A DNA stretch of 64,000 bases from Aristolochia californica (taxonomy: Eukaryota > Streptophyta > Magnoliopsida > Piperales > Aristolochiaceae): NCBI GenBank assembly GCA_029961685.1, contig JARWKL010000015.1, forward strand, positions 15,002,801 to 15,066,800, given 5' to 3'. Within the stretch, counting starts at the first letter, position 1. Every line of letters starts with the position of its first letter. The translations under genes and the position numbers were made by a program. The notes beneath the pieces were generated by a model, which was not told the origin of the DNA, made no database searches, and saw only the letters and a program-made list of their open reading frames with translations. Shown here piece by piece: positions 44,401 through 57,255 of this stretch.

Positions 44401-47400
44401 AAATTAAATTCTCAAGTTAACGTGTGGTTGGATACTTACCAGAGCCTAACAACCCACTTTTTGCTTATCCTAAAAAATCACAGATACTTTTTGGAATTAT
44501 CTCTATCAGCATTTGTGCATTTCCATTGTGGATGTTCAAATTTTTTTTCGGATCCAAACTTGCGTTTTCACTCTCCCATTTTTCTTCTAAACAAGCAAGA
44601 TATAAGGAAAATAGATCACAACAAAATGAAAATTTTAGAGTTCATGTGTGCAAAAAAATTTGAAAACTATGATAAATGTAAGTGAAGAAAATTATTTCAT
44701 GCACTAAAAATGAACTCCAAAGTTTTTTTATCCATGTTTGGGAAATTCCACTTGTACAACCTCCTAATAATAGCTTGGTAGAATTTTATAGGAAAGAGAC
44801 TTCTAATTGATCCTAACATGTTTTAAGTGTGATGGATATGCATGCCAGAAACATGTTGAGGATGCAAGTGACCTAATGATCCAAAAATTTCAAGGAGTAG
44901 AAAAAATTAAATTCTCAAGTTAACGTGTGGTTGGATATTTACCAGAGCCAAACAACCAACATTTTGCCTATCCCTAAAAATTACAGATACTTTTTGGAAT
45001 TATCTCTCTCAGCATTTGTGCATTTCCATTTTAGATGTTAAATTTTTTTTTCCAGATCCAAACTTGAGATTTCACTTTCCCATTTTTCTCATAAACAAAA
45101 AAGATATAAGGCACATAGAACGCCACAAAATGAAAATTTGAGTGTACATGTGTGCAAAATGATTTGAAAACTATAATAAATGTAAGTGAAGAAAATTATT
45201 TCACGCACTAAAAATTAACTCCAATGTTTGGTTATCCATGTTTGGGAAATTCTACTAGTACAACCCCCTTATAATAGCTTGGTTGAATTTTAAAGGATAG
45301 ACACTTCAAACTGATCCTAACATGTTTTAAATGTGGTGGATATGTATGCCATAAACATGTTGAGGATGCAAGTGACCTATTCATCCAAAAATTTCAAGGA
45401 GAAGAAAACATTAAGTTCTCAAGTTAATGTGTTAGTTGGATACTTACCAGAGCCAAACAACCCACTTTTTGCCTATCCTTAAAAATCACAGGTACTTTTT
45501 GGAATTATCTCTCTCAGCATTTGTGCATTTCCATTTTAGATGTTCAAATTTTTTTTCAGATCCAAACCTGAGTTTTCACTCTCCCATTTTTCTCGTAAAC
45601 AAAAAAGATATAAGGCAAGTACATCGCAACAAAATGAAAATTTTAGAGTTCCTGTGTGCAAAAAAATTTGAAAACAATAAAAAATTTAAGTGAAGAAAAT
45701 TATTTCACGTACAAAATATGAACTCAAAAGTTTTGTTATCCTTGTTTGGGAAATTCCACTAGTACAACCCCCTAATAATAGCTAGGTGGAATTTTATAGG
45801 AAAGAGACTTCTAACTGATCCTAACATGTTTTAAGTGTGGTGGATATGCAATCCAGAAACATGGTGAGGTTGCAAGTGACCTAAGGATCCAAAAATTTCA
45901 AGGAGTAGAAAAAATTATATTCTCATGTTAACGTGTGGTTGGATATTTACCAGAGCCAAACAACCCACCTTTTGCCTATCCTAAAAAATCATAGATACTT
46001 TTTGGAATTATCTCTCTCAGTATTCGTGCATTTTCCATTTTGGATGTTAAAAAAATTTTTCACATCCAAACTTGAGTTTTCACTCTCCCATTTTTCTTGT
46101 AAACAGAAAAGATATTAGGCAAATAGATCGCAACAAAATGAAAATTTTAGAGTTCATGTGTGCAAAAAAATTTGAAAACTATAAAAAAAGTAAATGAGGA
46201 AAATTATTTCACGCACTGAAAATGACCATTAGAGTTTTGTTATCTATGTTTGGGAAATTCGACTAGTACAACCCCCTAATAATAAATTGGTGGAAATTTA
46301 TAGGAAAGAGACTTCTAACTGATCCTAACATGTGTTAAGTGTGGTGGATATGCATGCCAGAAAAAATTTGAGGATGCAAGTGACCGAACCATCCAAAAAT
46401 TTCAAGGAGTAGAAAAAATTAAATTCTCAAGTTAACGTGGGGTTGGATATTTACCTGAGCCAAACAACCCACTTTTTGCCTATCTTAAAAAATCACAGAT
46501 ACTTTTTGGAATTATCTCTCTCAGCATTTGTGCATTTCCACTTTGGATGTTCAATTTATTTTTTCAGATCCAAACTTGAGTTTTCACTCTCTCATTTTTA
46601 TCGTAGGCAAAAAAGATATAAGTGAAGAAAATTAGTTCACGCACTAAAAATGAACTCCAAAGTTTTGTTATCCATGTTTGGGAAATTCCACTAGTCCAAC
46701 CCCCTAATAATAGCATGGAGGAATTTTAAAGGAAAGAGACTTCTAATTGATCCTAACTTGTTTTAAGTGTGGTAGAGATGCATTCCATAAACATGTTGAG
46801 GATGCAAGTGACCTAATGATCCAAAAATTTCATGGAGTACAAAAAATTAAATTCTCAACTTAACGTGTGGTTGGATATTTACCAGAGCCAAACAACCCAC
46901 TTTTTACCTTTCCTTAAAAATCACAGATACTTTTTGGAATTATCTCTCTCAGCATTTGTGCATTTCCAATTTGGATGTTCAAATTTTTTTTCACATCCAA
47001 ACTTGATTTTCAATCTCCGACTTTTCTCGTAAACAAAAAAGATATAAGGCAAATAGATCGCAACAAAATGAAAAGTTTAGAGTTCATGTGTGCAAAAAAA
47101 TTTGAAAACTATAATAAATGTAAGTGAAGAAAATTATTTTACGCACTAAAAATGAACTCCAAAGTTTTGTTTTCCATGTTTGGGAAATTCCACTAGTACA
47201 ACCCCGTAATAATAGCTTGGTGGAATTTTATAGGAAAGAGACTTCCAACTGATCCTATCATGTTTTAAGTGTGGTGGATATGCATGCCAGAAACATGTTG
47301 AGGATGCAAGTGACCTAATGATCCAAAAATTTCAAGGAGTAGAAAAAATTAAGTTGTGAAGTTAACGTGTGGTTGGATACTTACCAGAGTGAAACCATCC

Positions 47401-50400
47401 ACTTCTTGCCTATCCTTAAAAATCACAGATACTTTTTGGAATTATCTCTCTCTGTATTTGTGCATTTGCATTTTGGATGGTCAAACTTTTTTTCAGATCC
47501 AAACTTGAGTTTTCACTCTCCCATTTTTCTCGTAAACAAAAAAGAAATAAGGCAAATAGATCGCAACAAAAAGAAAATTTAAGAGTTCATGTGTGCAAAA
47601 AAAATTGTAAACTATAATAAATGTAAGTGAAAAAAATTATTTCATGCACTAAAAATGAACTCCAAAGTTTTGTTATCCATGTTTGGGAAATTCCACTAGT
47701 ACAACCCCCTAATAATAGGTTGGTGGAATTTTATAGGAAAGAGACTTTTAACTGATCCTAACATGTTTTCAGTGTGGTGGATATGCATGCCAGAAACATG
47801 TTGACGATACAAGTGACCTAATGACCCAAAAATTTCAAGTAGTAGAAAAAATTAAATTCTCATGTTAACGTGTGGTGGGATACTTACGAGACCCAAATAA
47901 CCCACCTTTTGCCTATCCTTTAAAATAACAAATACTTTTTGGAATTATCTCTCTCAGCATTTGTACATTTCCATTTTGGATATTCAAATTTTTTTTTCAG
48001 ATCCAAACTTTAGTTTTCACTCTCCCATTTTTCTCATAAACAAAAAAGATATAAGGCAAATAGATTGAAACAAAATGAAAATTTTAGAGTTCATGTGTGC
48101 AAAAAAATTTGAAAACTATGATAAATGTAAGTGAAGAAAATTATTTCACGCACTAAAAATAAACTCCAAAGTTTTGTTATCCATGTTTGGCAAATTCCAC
48201 TAGTACAACCCCCTAATAATAGCTTGGTGGAATTTTATAGGAAAGAGACTTCTAACTGCTCCTAACATATTTTATGTGTCCAGAAACTTGTTGAGGATAC
48301 GAGTGACCTAATGACCCAAAAATTTCAAGGAGAAGAAAAAATTAAATTCTCATGTTAACTTGTGGTTGGATACTTACCAGAGCCAAACAACCCACCTTTT
48401 GCCTATCCTTAAAAATTACAGATACTTTTTGGACTTATCTCTCTCAGCATTTATGCATTTTCGTTTTGGATGTTCAAAATTTTTTTTCAGATCCAAACTT
48501 GAGTTTTCACTCTCCCATTTTTCTCGTAAACAAAAAAGATATAAGGCAAATAGATCGCAAAAAAATTAAAATTTTAGAGTTCCTGTGTGGAAAAAAATTT
48601 GAAAACTATAAAAACTGTAAGTGAAGAAAATTATATCACGCTTTAAATATAAACTCCAATGTTTTGTTCTCAATGTTTGGGAAATTCCACTAGGTGGAAT
48701 TTTATAGGAAATAGACTTCTAACTGATCCTAACATGTTTTAAGTGTGGTGGATATGCAAGGAAGAAACATGTTGAGATTGCGAGTGACCTAGTGATCCAA
48801 AAATTTCAATGAGTAGAAAAAATTAAATTCTCAAGTTAACATGTGGTTGGATATTTACCAGAGCCAAACAACCCACTTTTTGCCTATAGTTAAAAATCAC
48901 AGATACTTTTTGAAATTATCTCTCTCAGCGTTTGTGCATTTCCATTTTGTATGTTCAAATTTTTTTTCACATCCAAACTTTAGTTTTGACTCTCCCAATT
49001 TCCTCGTAAACAAAAAAGATATAAGGGAAATAGATCACAAAAAAATGAACATTTTAGAGTTTATGTTTGCAAAAAAATTTGAAAACTACAAAAAATGTAA
49101 GTGAAGAAAATTATTTCACGCACTAAAAATGAACTCCAAAGTTTTGTTATCCATGTTTGGGAAATTCGACTAGTACAACCCCCTAATAATAGCTTGGTGG
49201 AATTTTATAGGAAAGAGACTTCTAACTAATCCTAACATGTTTTAATTGTGGTGGATATGCATGCCATAAACATATTGAAGATGCAAGTGACCGAACTATC
49301 CAAAAATTTCAAGGAGTAGAAAAAATTAAATTCTGAAGTTAACGTGTGGTTGGATATTTACCAGAGCCAAACAACCCACTTTTTGCTTATCCTAAAGAAT
49401 CACATATACTTTTTGGAATTATCACTCTCAGCATTTGTGAATTTCCATTTTGGATGTTCAATTTTTTTTTTCAAATCCAAACTTGAGATTTCACTCTCCC
49501 TTTTTTCTCGTGAACAAAAAAGATATAAGGCAAATAGATTGCAACAAAATGAAAATTTTACAGTTCATGTGTGCAAAAAAATTGTTTCACGCACTAAAAG
49601 TGAACTACAAAGTTTTCTTATGCATTTTTGGGAAATTCCACTAGTACAACCCCCTAAGAATAGCTTGGAGAAATTTTATAGGAAAGAGACTTCTAACTGC
49701 TCCTAACATGTTTTATGTATGGTACATATGCTCGCTAGAAACATGTTGAGGATGCGAGTGACCTAATGACCCTAAAATTTTAAGGAGTAGAAAAACTTCA
49801 ATTCTCAAGTTAATGAGTGGTTGGATATTTAACAGAGCCAAACAACCCAGTTTTTGCCTGTCCTTAAAAATCACAGATACTTTTTGGAATTATCACTCTC
49901 AGCATTTGGGCATTTCCATTTTGGATGTTCAAATTGTTTTTCATATCCAAACTTGAGTTTTCACTCTCCCATTTTTCTCGTAAACAAAAAAGATATAAGG
50001 CAAATAGATCGCAACAAAATGAAAATTTTAGAGTTCATGTGTGCAAAAATATTTGAAAACTATAATAAATGTAAGTAAAGAAAATTATTTTATGCACTAA
50101 AAATGAACTCCAAAGTTTTATTATCCATGTTTTGGAAATTCCTCTAGTACAACCCCCTAATAATAGGTTGGTAGAATTTTATAGGAAAGAGACTTCTAAT
50201 TGATCGTAACATGTTTGAAGTGTGGTGGATATGCATGCCAGAAACATGTTGAGGATGCAAGTGACCTAATGATCCAAAAATTTGAAGGTGTAGAAAAAAT
50301 TAAATAACGTGTAGTTGGATATTTACTAGAGCAAAACAACTCACTTTTTGCCTATCCTTAATAATCACATATACTTTTCGGAATTATATCTTTCAGCATA

Positions 50401-53400
50401 TGTGCATTTCCATTTTGGATGTTCAAATTTTTTTCACATCCAAACTTTAGTTTTCACTCTCCCATTTTTCTCGTAAAAAAAAGATATATGGCAAATAGAT
50501 CGCATAAAAATGAAAAGTTTAGAGTTCATGTGTGCAAAAAAATTTGAAAACTATAATAAATGTAAGTGAAGAAAATTATTTCACGCACTAAAAATGAACT
50601 CCAATGTTTTGTTATCCATGTTTGGGAAATTCCACTAGTACAACCCCCTAACTAATCCTAACATGTTTTAAGTGTGGTGGATATACAAGCCAGAAACATG
50701 TAGAGGTTGCAAGTGGCCTAATGATCCAAAATTTTCAAGGAGAAGAAAAAATTAAATTCCTAAGTTAATGTGTGGTTGGATATTTACTAGAGCCAAACGA
50801 CCCAGTTTTTGCCTATCCTTAAAAATCACAGATACTTCTTGGAATTATCTTTCTCATCTTTTGTGCACTTCCCTTTTTGATGTTTAATTTTTTTTTCACA
50901 TCCAAACTTGATTTTCACTTTCCCATTTTTCTTTTAAACAAAAAAGATATAAGGAAAATAGATTGCAACAAAATGAAAATTTTAGAGTTGAAGTGTGCAA
51001 AAAAATTTGAAAACTATAATAAATGTAAGTGAAGAAAATTATGTAACGCACTAAAAATGAACTCCAAAGTTTTTTATCCATGTTTGGGAAATTCCACTAG
51101 TACAACCCCCTAATAATAGCTTGGTGGAATTTTATAGGAAAGAGACTTCTAACTTATCCTAATATGTTTTAAGTGTGGTAGATATGCATGCCAGAAACAT
51201 GTTGAGGATGCAAGTGACCTAATGATCCAGAAATTTCATGGAGTAGAAAAAATTAAATTCTCAAGTTAACGTGTGGTTGGATATTTGCCAGAGCCAAACA
51301 TCCCACTTTTTAGCTATCCTTAAAAATCACAGATACTTTTTGGAATTATCTCTCTCAACATTTGTGCATTTCCATTTTGGATGTTCAAAATTTTTTTTCA
51401 CATCCAGACATGATTTTCACTCTCCCATTTTTCTCGTAAACAAAAACGATATAAGGGAAATAGATCGCAACAAAATGAAAATTTTAGAGTTCATGTGTGC
51501 TAAAAACTTTGAAAACTATAATAAATGTAAGTGAAGAAAATTTTTTCACGCACTAAAAATGATCTCCAAAGTTTTGTTATCCATGTTTGGGAAATTCCAC
51601 TAGAACAACCCCCTAATAATAGCTTGGTGGAATTTTATAGGAAAGAGACTTCTAACTGATCCTATCTTGTTTTAAGTGTGGTGGATATGCCTGCTAGGAA
51701 CATGTTGAAGATGCAAGCAACCTAATAATCCAAAAGTTTCAAAGAGTAGAAAAAATTAAATTCTCAAGTTAACGTGTGGTTGGATACTTACCAAAGCGAA
51801 ACCTCCCACTTTTTGCCTATCCTTAAAAATCACAGATACTTTTTGGAATTATCTCTCTCTGTATTTTTGCATTTCCATTTTGGATGTTCAAATTTTTTTC
51901 AGATCCAAACTTGAGTTTTCACTCTTCCATTTTTCTCGTAAAAAAAAAAAGATATAAGGAAAAAAGATCCCAAGAAAATGAAAATTTGAGAGTTCGTGTG
52001 TGCAATAAAATTAGAAAACTACAATAAATGTAACTAAAAAAATTATTTCACGCACTAAAAATGAACTCCAAAGTTTTGTTCTCCATGTTTGGGAACTTCC
52101 ACTGGTACAACCCCCGAATAATTTCTTGGTGGAATTTTATAGGAAAGAGAATTCTAACTGATCCTAACATGTTTTAAGTGTGGTGGATATGCATGCCAGA
52201 AACATGTAGAGGATGCAAGTGACCTAATGACCCAAAAATTTCAAGGAGTAGAAAAAATTAAATTCTCATGTTAACGTCCAGTTGGATACTTACCAGAGCC
52301 AAACAACCCACCTTTTGCCTATCCTTAAAAATCACAATTACTTTTTGGAATTACCTCTCTCAGCATTTGTGCATTTCCATTTTGGATGTTCAATTTTTTT
52401 TTCAGATCCAAACTAGAGTTTTCTCTCTCCCATTTTTCTCCTAAACAAATAAGATATAAGGCAAATAGATCGCAACAAAATGAAAATTTTAGAGTTCATG
52501 TGCAAAAAAAATTGAAAACTATGATAAATGTAAGTGAAGAAAATTATCTCATGCACCAAAAATGAACTTCTAAGTTTTATTATCTATGTTTGGGAAATTC
52601 CACTAGTACAACCCCCTAATAATAGCAAGGTGGAACTTTATAGGAAAGAGACTTCTAACTTATCCTAACATCTTTTAAGTGTGATAGATATGCATGCCAG
52701 AAACATGTTGAGGATGCAAATGACCTAATGATCCAGAAATTTCATGGAGTAAAAATTAAATTCTCAAGTAAACGTCTGGTTGCATACTTACTAGAGCCAA
52801 ACAACCCACTTTTTGCCTATCTTTAAAAATCACAAATACTTTTTGGAATTATCTCTCTCAACATTTGTGCATTTCCATTTTGGTTGTTGAAATTTTTTTT
52901 GAGATCCAAACTTGAGTTTTCACTCTCCCATTTTTCTCGTAAAAAAAAAAGATATAAGGCAAATAGATTGCAACAAAATGAAAAGTTTAAAGTTCAAGTA
53001 TGCAAAAATATTTGAAAACTATAATAAATGTAAGTGAAGAAAATTAATTAACGCACTAAAAATGATCTCCAAATTTTGTTATTCTTGTTTGGGAAATTCC
53101 ACTAGTACAACCCTCTAATAATAGCTTGGTGGAATTTTATAGGAAAGAGACTTCTAACTTATCCCAACATGTTTTAAGTGTGGTGGATATGCATGCCAGA
53201 AACATGTTGAAGATGCAAGTGACCTAATGATCCAAAAATTTCAAAGAGTAGAAAATGTTAATTCTCAAGTTAACATGTGGTTGGATACTTACCTGAGCCA
53301 AACAACCCACTTTTTGCCTATCCTTAAAAATCACAGACACTTTTTGGAATTATCTCACTCGGTATTTGTGCATTTCCATTTTGGATGTTCAAATTTTTTT

Positions 53401-54249
53401 TCAGATCCAAACTATAATTTTTACTCTCCCATTTTTCTCGTAAACCAAAAAGATATAAGGCAAATAGATCACAATAAAATGAAAATTTTAGAGTTCATGT
53501 GAGCAAAAAATTTGAAAACTACGATAAATGTAAGTGAAGAAAATTATTTCATGCCCTAAAAATGATCTCCAAAATCCTTGTTTGGGAAATTCCACTTGTA
53601 CACCCCCCTAATAACAGCTTGGAGAATTTTTATAGGAAAGAGACTTCTAACTGATCCCAACATGTTTTAAGTGTGGTGGATATGCAAGCCAGAAACATGT
53701 TGGGGATGCAAGTGACCTAATGATCCAAAATTTTCAAGTAGTAGAAAAAATTAAATTCTCAAGTTAACGTGTGGTTGGATATTTACCAGAGCCAAAGAAC
53801 CCACTTTTTTCCTATCTTTAAAATTCACAGATACTTTTTGGAATTATTTCTCTCAACATTTGTGCATTCCCATTTTGGATGTTCAAATTTTTTTCAGATC
53901 CAAACTTGAGTTTTCACTCTCCTACTTTTCTCGTAAAAAAAAAAGATGTAAGGCAAAGAGATCGCAACAAAATGAAAATTTTAGAGTTCATGTGTGCAAA
54001 AAAATTTGAAAACTATGATAAATGTAAGTGAAGAAAATTATTTCACGCACTAAAAATGAACTCAAAAAACCTTGTTTGGGAAATTCCACAAGTACAACCC
54101 TCTAATATTAGCTTGGTGGAATTTTATAGGAAAGACACTTCTAACTGATCCTAACAAGTTTTAAGTGTGGTGGATATGCATGCCAGAAACATGTTGAGGA
54201 TGCAAGTAACCTTATGATCCAAAAATTTCTAGAAGTAGAAAAAATTAAA

Positions 54250-56590
54250 TTCTCAAGCTAACGTGTGGTTGGATACTTACCAGAGCCAAACAACCCACTT
54301 TTTTCCTATCCTTAAAAATCAAAGATTCTTTTTGGAATTATCTCTCTCGGCACTTGTGAATTTCCATTTTGGTTGTTCAAATTTTTTTTTTATCCAAACT
54401 TGAGCTTTCACTCTCCCTTTTTTCTCGTAATAAAAAAAGATATAAGGCACATAGATCGCAAAAAAATAAAAATTTTATAGTTCATGTGTGCCAAAATATG
54501 TGAAAACTATAATAATGTTAGTGAAGAAAATTATTTCACGCACTAAATATGATCTCCAAAGTTTTGTTACCCATGTTTGGGAAATTCCACTAGTACAACC
54601 CCCAAATAATATCTTTGCGGAATATTATAGGAATGAGACTTCTAACTGATCCTAACAGGTTTTAAGTGTGGTGGATATGCATGCCAAAAACATTTTGAGG
54701 ATGCAAGTGACCTAATGATCCAAAAAATTCGAGTAGAAAAAATTAAATTCTCAAGTTAATACTTAATAGAGCCAAACAATCCACTTTTTGCCTATCCTTA
54801 AAAATCAAAGATACTTTTTGGAATTATCTCTCTCAGGTTTTGTGCATATCCATTTTGGATGTTCAAATTTTTTTTCACATCCAAACTTGAGTTTTCACGC
54901 TCCCATTTTTCTCGTAAACAAAAAAGATATATGGCAAAAAGATCACAACAAAATGAAAATTTTATAGTTCATGTGAGCAAAAAAATTTGAAAACTATAAT
55001 TAATGTAAGTGAAGAAAATTATTTCCCACATTAAAAATGAACTCCAAGGTTTTTTTATCCCTGTTTGGGAAATTCCACTAGTACAACCCCCTAATAATAG
55101 CTTGGTGGAATTTTATAGGAAAGAGACTTCTAATTGATCCTAACATGTTTTAAGTGTGGTGGATATGCATGCCATAAACATGTTGAGGATGCAAGTGACC
55201 TAATGATCCAAAAATTTGAAGGTGTAGAAAAAATTAAATTCCCAAGTTAACGTGTAGTTGGATATTTACTAGAGCAAAACAACTCACTTTTTGCCTATCC
55301 TTAAAAATCACATATACTTTTCGGAATTATATCTTTTAGCATATGTGCATTTCCATTTTGGATGTTCAAATTTTTTTTTACATCCAAAGTTTAGTTTTCA
55401 CTCTCCCATTTTTCTCGTGAAAAAAAGATATATGGCAAATAGATCACAAAAAAATGAAAAGTTTAGAGTTCATGTGTGCAAAAAAATTTGAAAACTATAA
55501 TAAATGTAAGTGAAGAAAATTATTTCACGCACTAAAAATGAACTCCAATGTTTTGTTATCCGTGTTTGGGAAATTCCACTAGTACAACCCCCTAATAATA
55601 GCTTGGTGGAATTTTATAGGAAAGAGTCTTCTAACTGATCCTAACATGTTTTAAGTGTGGGGGATATGCATGCCAGAAATATGTTGAGGATGCAAGTGAC
55701 CTAATGATCCAAAAATTTCAAGGAGTAGAAAAAATTAAATTCTCAAGTTAATGTGTGGTTGGATACTTACCAGAGCCAAACAACCCACTTTTTGCCTATC
55801 CTTAAAAATCACTGATACTTTTTTGAATTATCTCTCTCTGCAATAATGCATTTCATTTTGGATGTTCAATTTTTTTTCACATCCAAACTCGAGTTTTCAG
55901 TCTCCCATTTTTCTCATAAACAAAAAAAGATATAAGGCAAATAGATGGCAACAAAATGAAAATTTTAGAGTTCATGTGTGCAAAAAAATTTGAAAACTAT
56001 AATAAATGTAAGCGTAGAAAATTATTTCACGCATTAAAAATGAACTCCAAAGTTTTGTTATCCATGTTTGGAAAATTCCACTAGTACAACTACCTAATAA
56101 TAGCTTGGTGGAATTTTATAAGAAAGAGACTTCTAACTGATCCTAACATGTTTGAAGGGTGGTAGATATGCTTGCCGGAAACATGTTGAGGATGCAAGTG
56201 ACGTAATGATCCAAAAATTTCGAGTAGAAAAAATTAAATTCTCAAGTTAATGTGTGGTTGGGTACTTACCAGAGCCAAACAACCCACTTTTTGCCTATCC
56301 TTAAAAATCACTGATACTTTTTTGAATTATCACTCTCAGCATTTGTGCATTTCCAATTGGGATGTTCAAATTTTTTTTCAGATCCAAACTTGAGTTTTCA
56401 CTCTCCCATTTTTGTCCTAAACAAAAAAGATATAAGGGAAATAGATCGCAACAAAATGAAAATTTTAGAGTTCATGTGTGCAAAAATATTTGACGACTAT
56501 AATAAATGTAAGTGAAGAAAATTATTTCACGCACTAAATATGATCTCCAAAGTTTTATTATCCATGTTTGGGAAATTCCACTGGTACAAC
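54250..56590. repeat. Second segmental duplication, copy 1 (about 2.3 kb)
   Basis: Monomers here share rare variants with 61,250-63,590 at an offset of about 7,000 bp. These include GTAATAAAAAAAGATA versus GTTATAAAAAAAGATA, the loss of GTGTGGTTGGATA before GAGCCAAACAATCC (54,771 and 61,772), GAGCAAAACAAC (55,272 and 62,273), and CATTTCCAATTGGGATG versus CATTTCCAATTCGGATG. Confidence 0.75.
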
Positions 56591-57089
56591 CCGCTAATAA
56601 TAGCTTGGTGGAATTTTATAGGAAAGAGACATCGAACTAATCCTAACATGTTTGAAGTGAGGTGGATATGCATGCCAGAAACATGTTGAGGATGCAAGTG
56701 ACCTAATGATCCAAAAATTTCAAAGTGTAGAAAAAATTAAATTCTCAAGTTAATGTGCGGTTGGATACTTACCTGAGCCAAACAACCCAATTTTTGCCAA
56801 TCCTTAGAAATCACAAATACTTTTTGGAATTATCTCTCTCCGCATTTGAGCATTTCTATTTTGGTTGTTCAAATTTTTTTTTAGAACCAAACTTGAGTTT
56901 TCACTCTCCCATTTTTCTCGTAAACAAAAAGATATTAAATGAAAATTTTAGAGTTCATGTGTGCAAAAAAATTTGAAAAGTATAATAAATGTAAGTGAAG
57001 AAAATTATTTCACGCACAAAAAATGAACTCCAAAGTTTTGTTATCCATGTTTGGGAAATTCCACTAGTACAACCCCCTAATAATAGCTT

Positions 57090-57255
57090 ACCCTTCAAGT
57101 AACCGTTGGCTCCGGAGAAAATATCTCTCTTCCTGCCGAAGCCCGAAACATTGATCTCGACATTGGAGGTGAAAAGTTTATGATTCCAAAACTCATTAGT
57201 TTAGGATCAAACATAAACTCAGGACTAGATTTAGTCCTAGGAAACGAATGGCTCG
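57090..57255 (+). pseudogene. 166-bp viral protease-gene fragment inside a satellite monomer
   Basis: Between AATAGCTT and TTGGTGGAATTT, two halves of one satellite block, lies non-satellite DNA. Its plus-strand translation matches residues 61-114 of the viral polyprotein (VTVGSGE, EKFMIPKLISLGSNINSG, NEWL), just after the catalytic DTG, which is not included. About 13 of roughly 163 bases differ from the intact gene (about 92% identity by eye), and orientation is opposite to the big insert. It keeps a Gly (LGNEWL) where the large copy has Arg. A 2-bp TT occurs at both edges. The fragment cannot encode a protease by itself. Confidence 0.93.
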
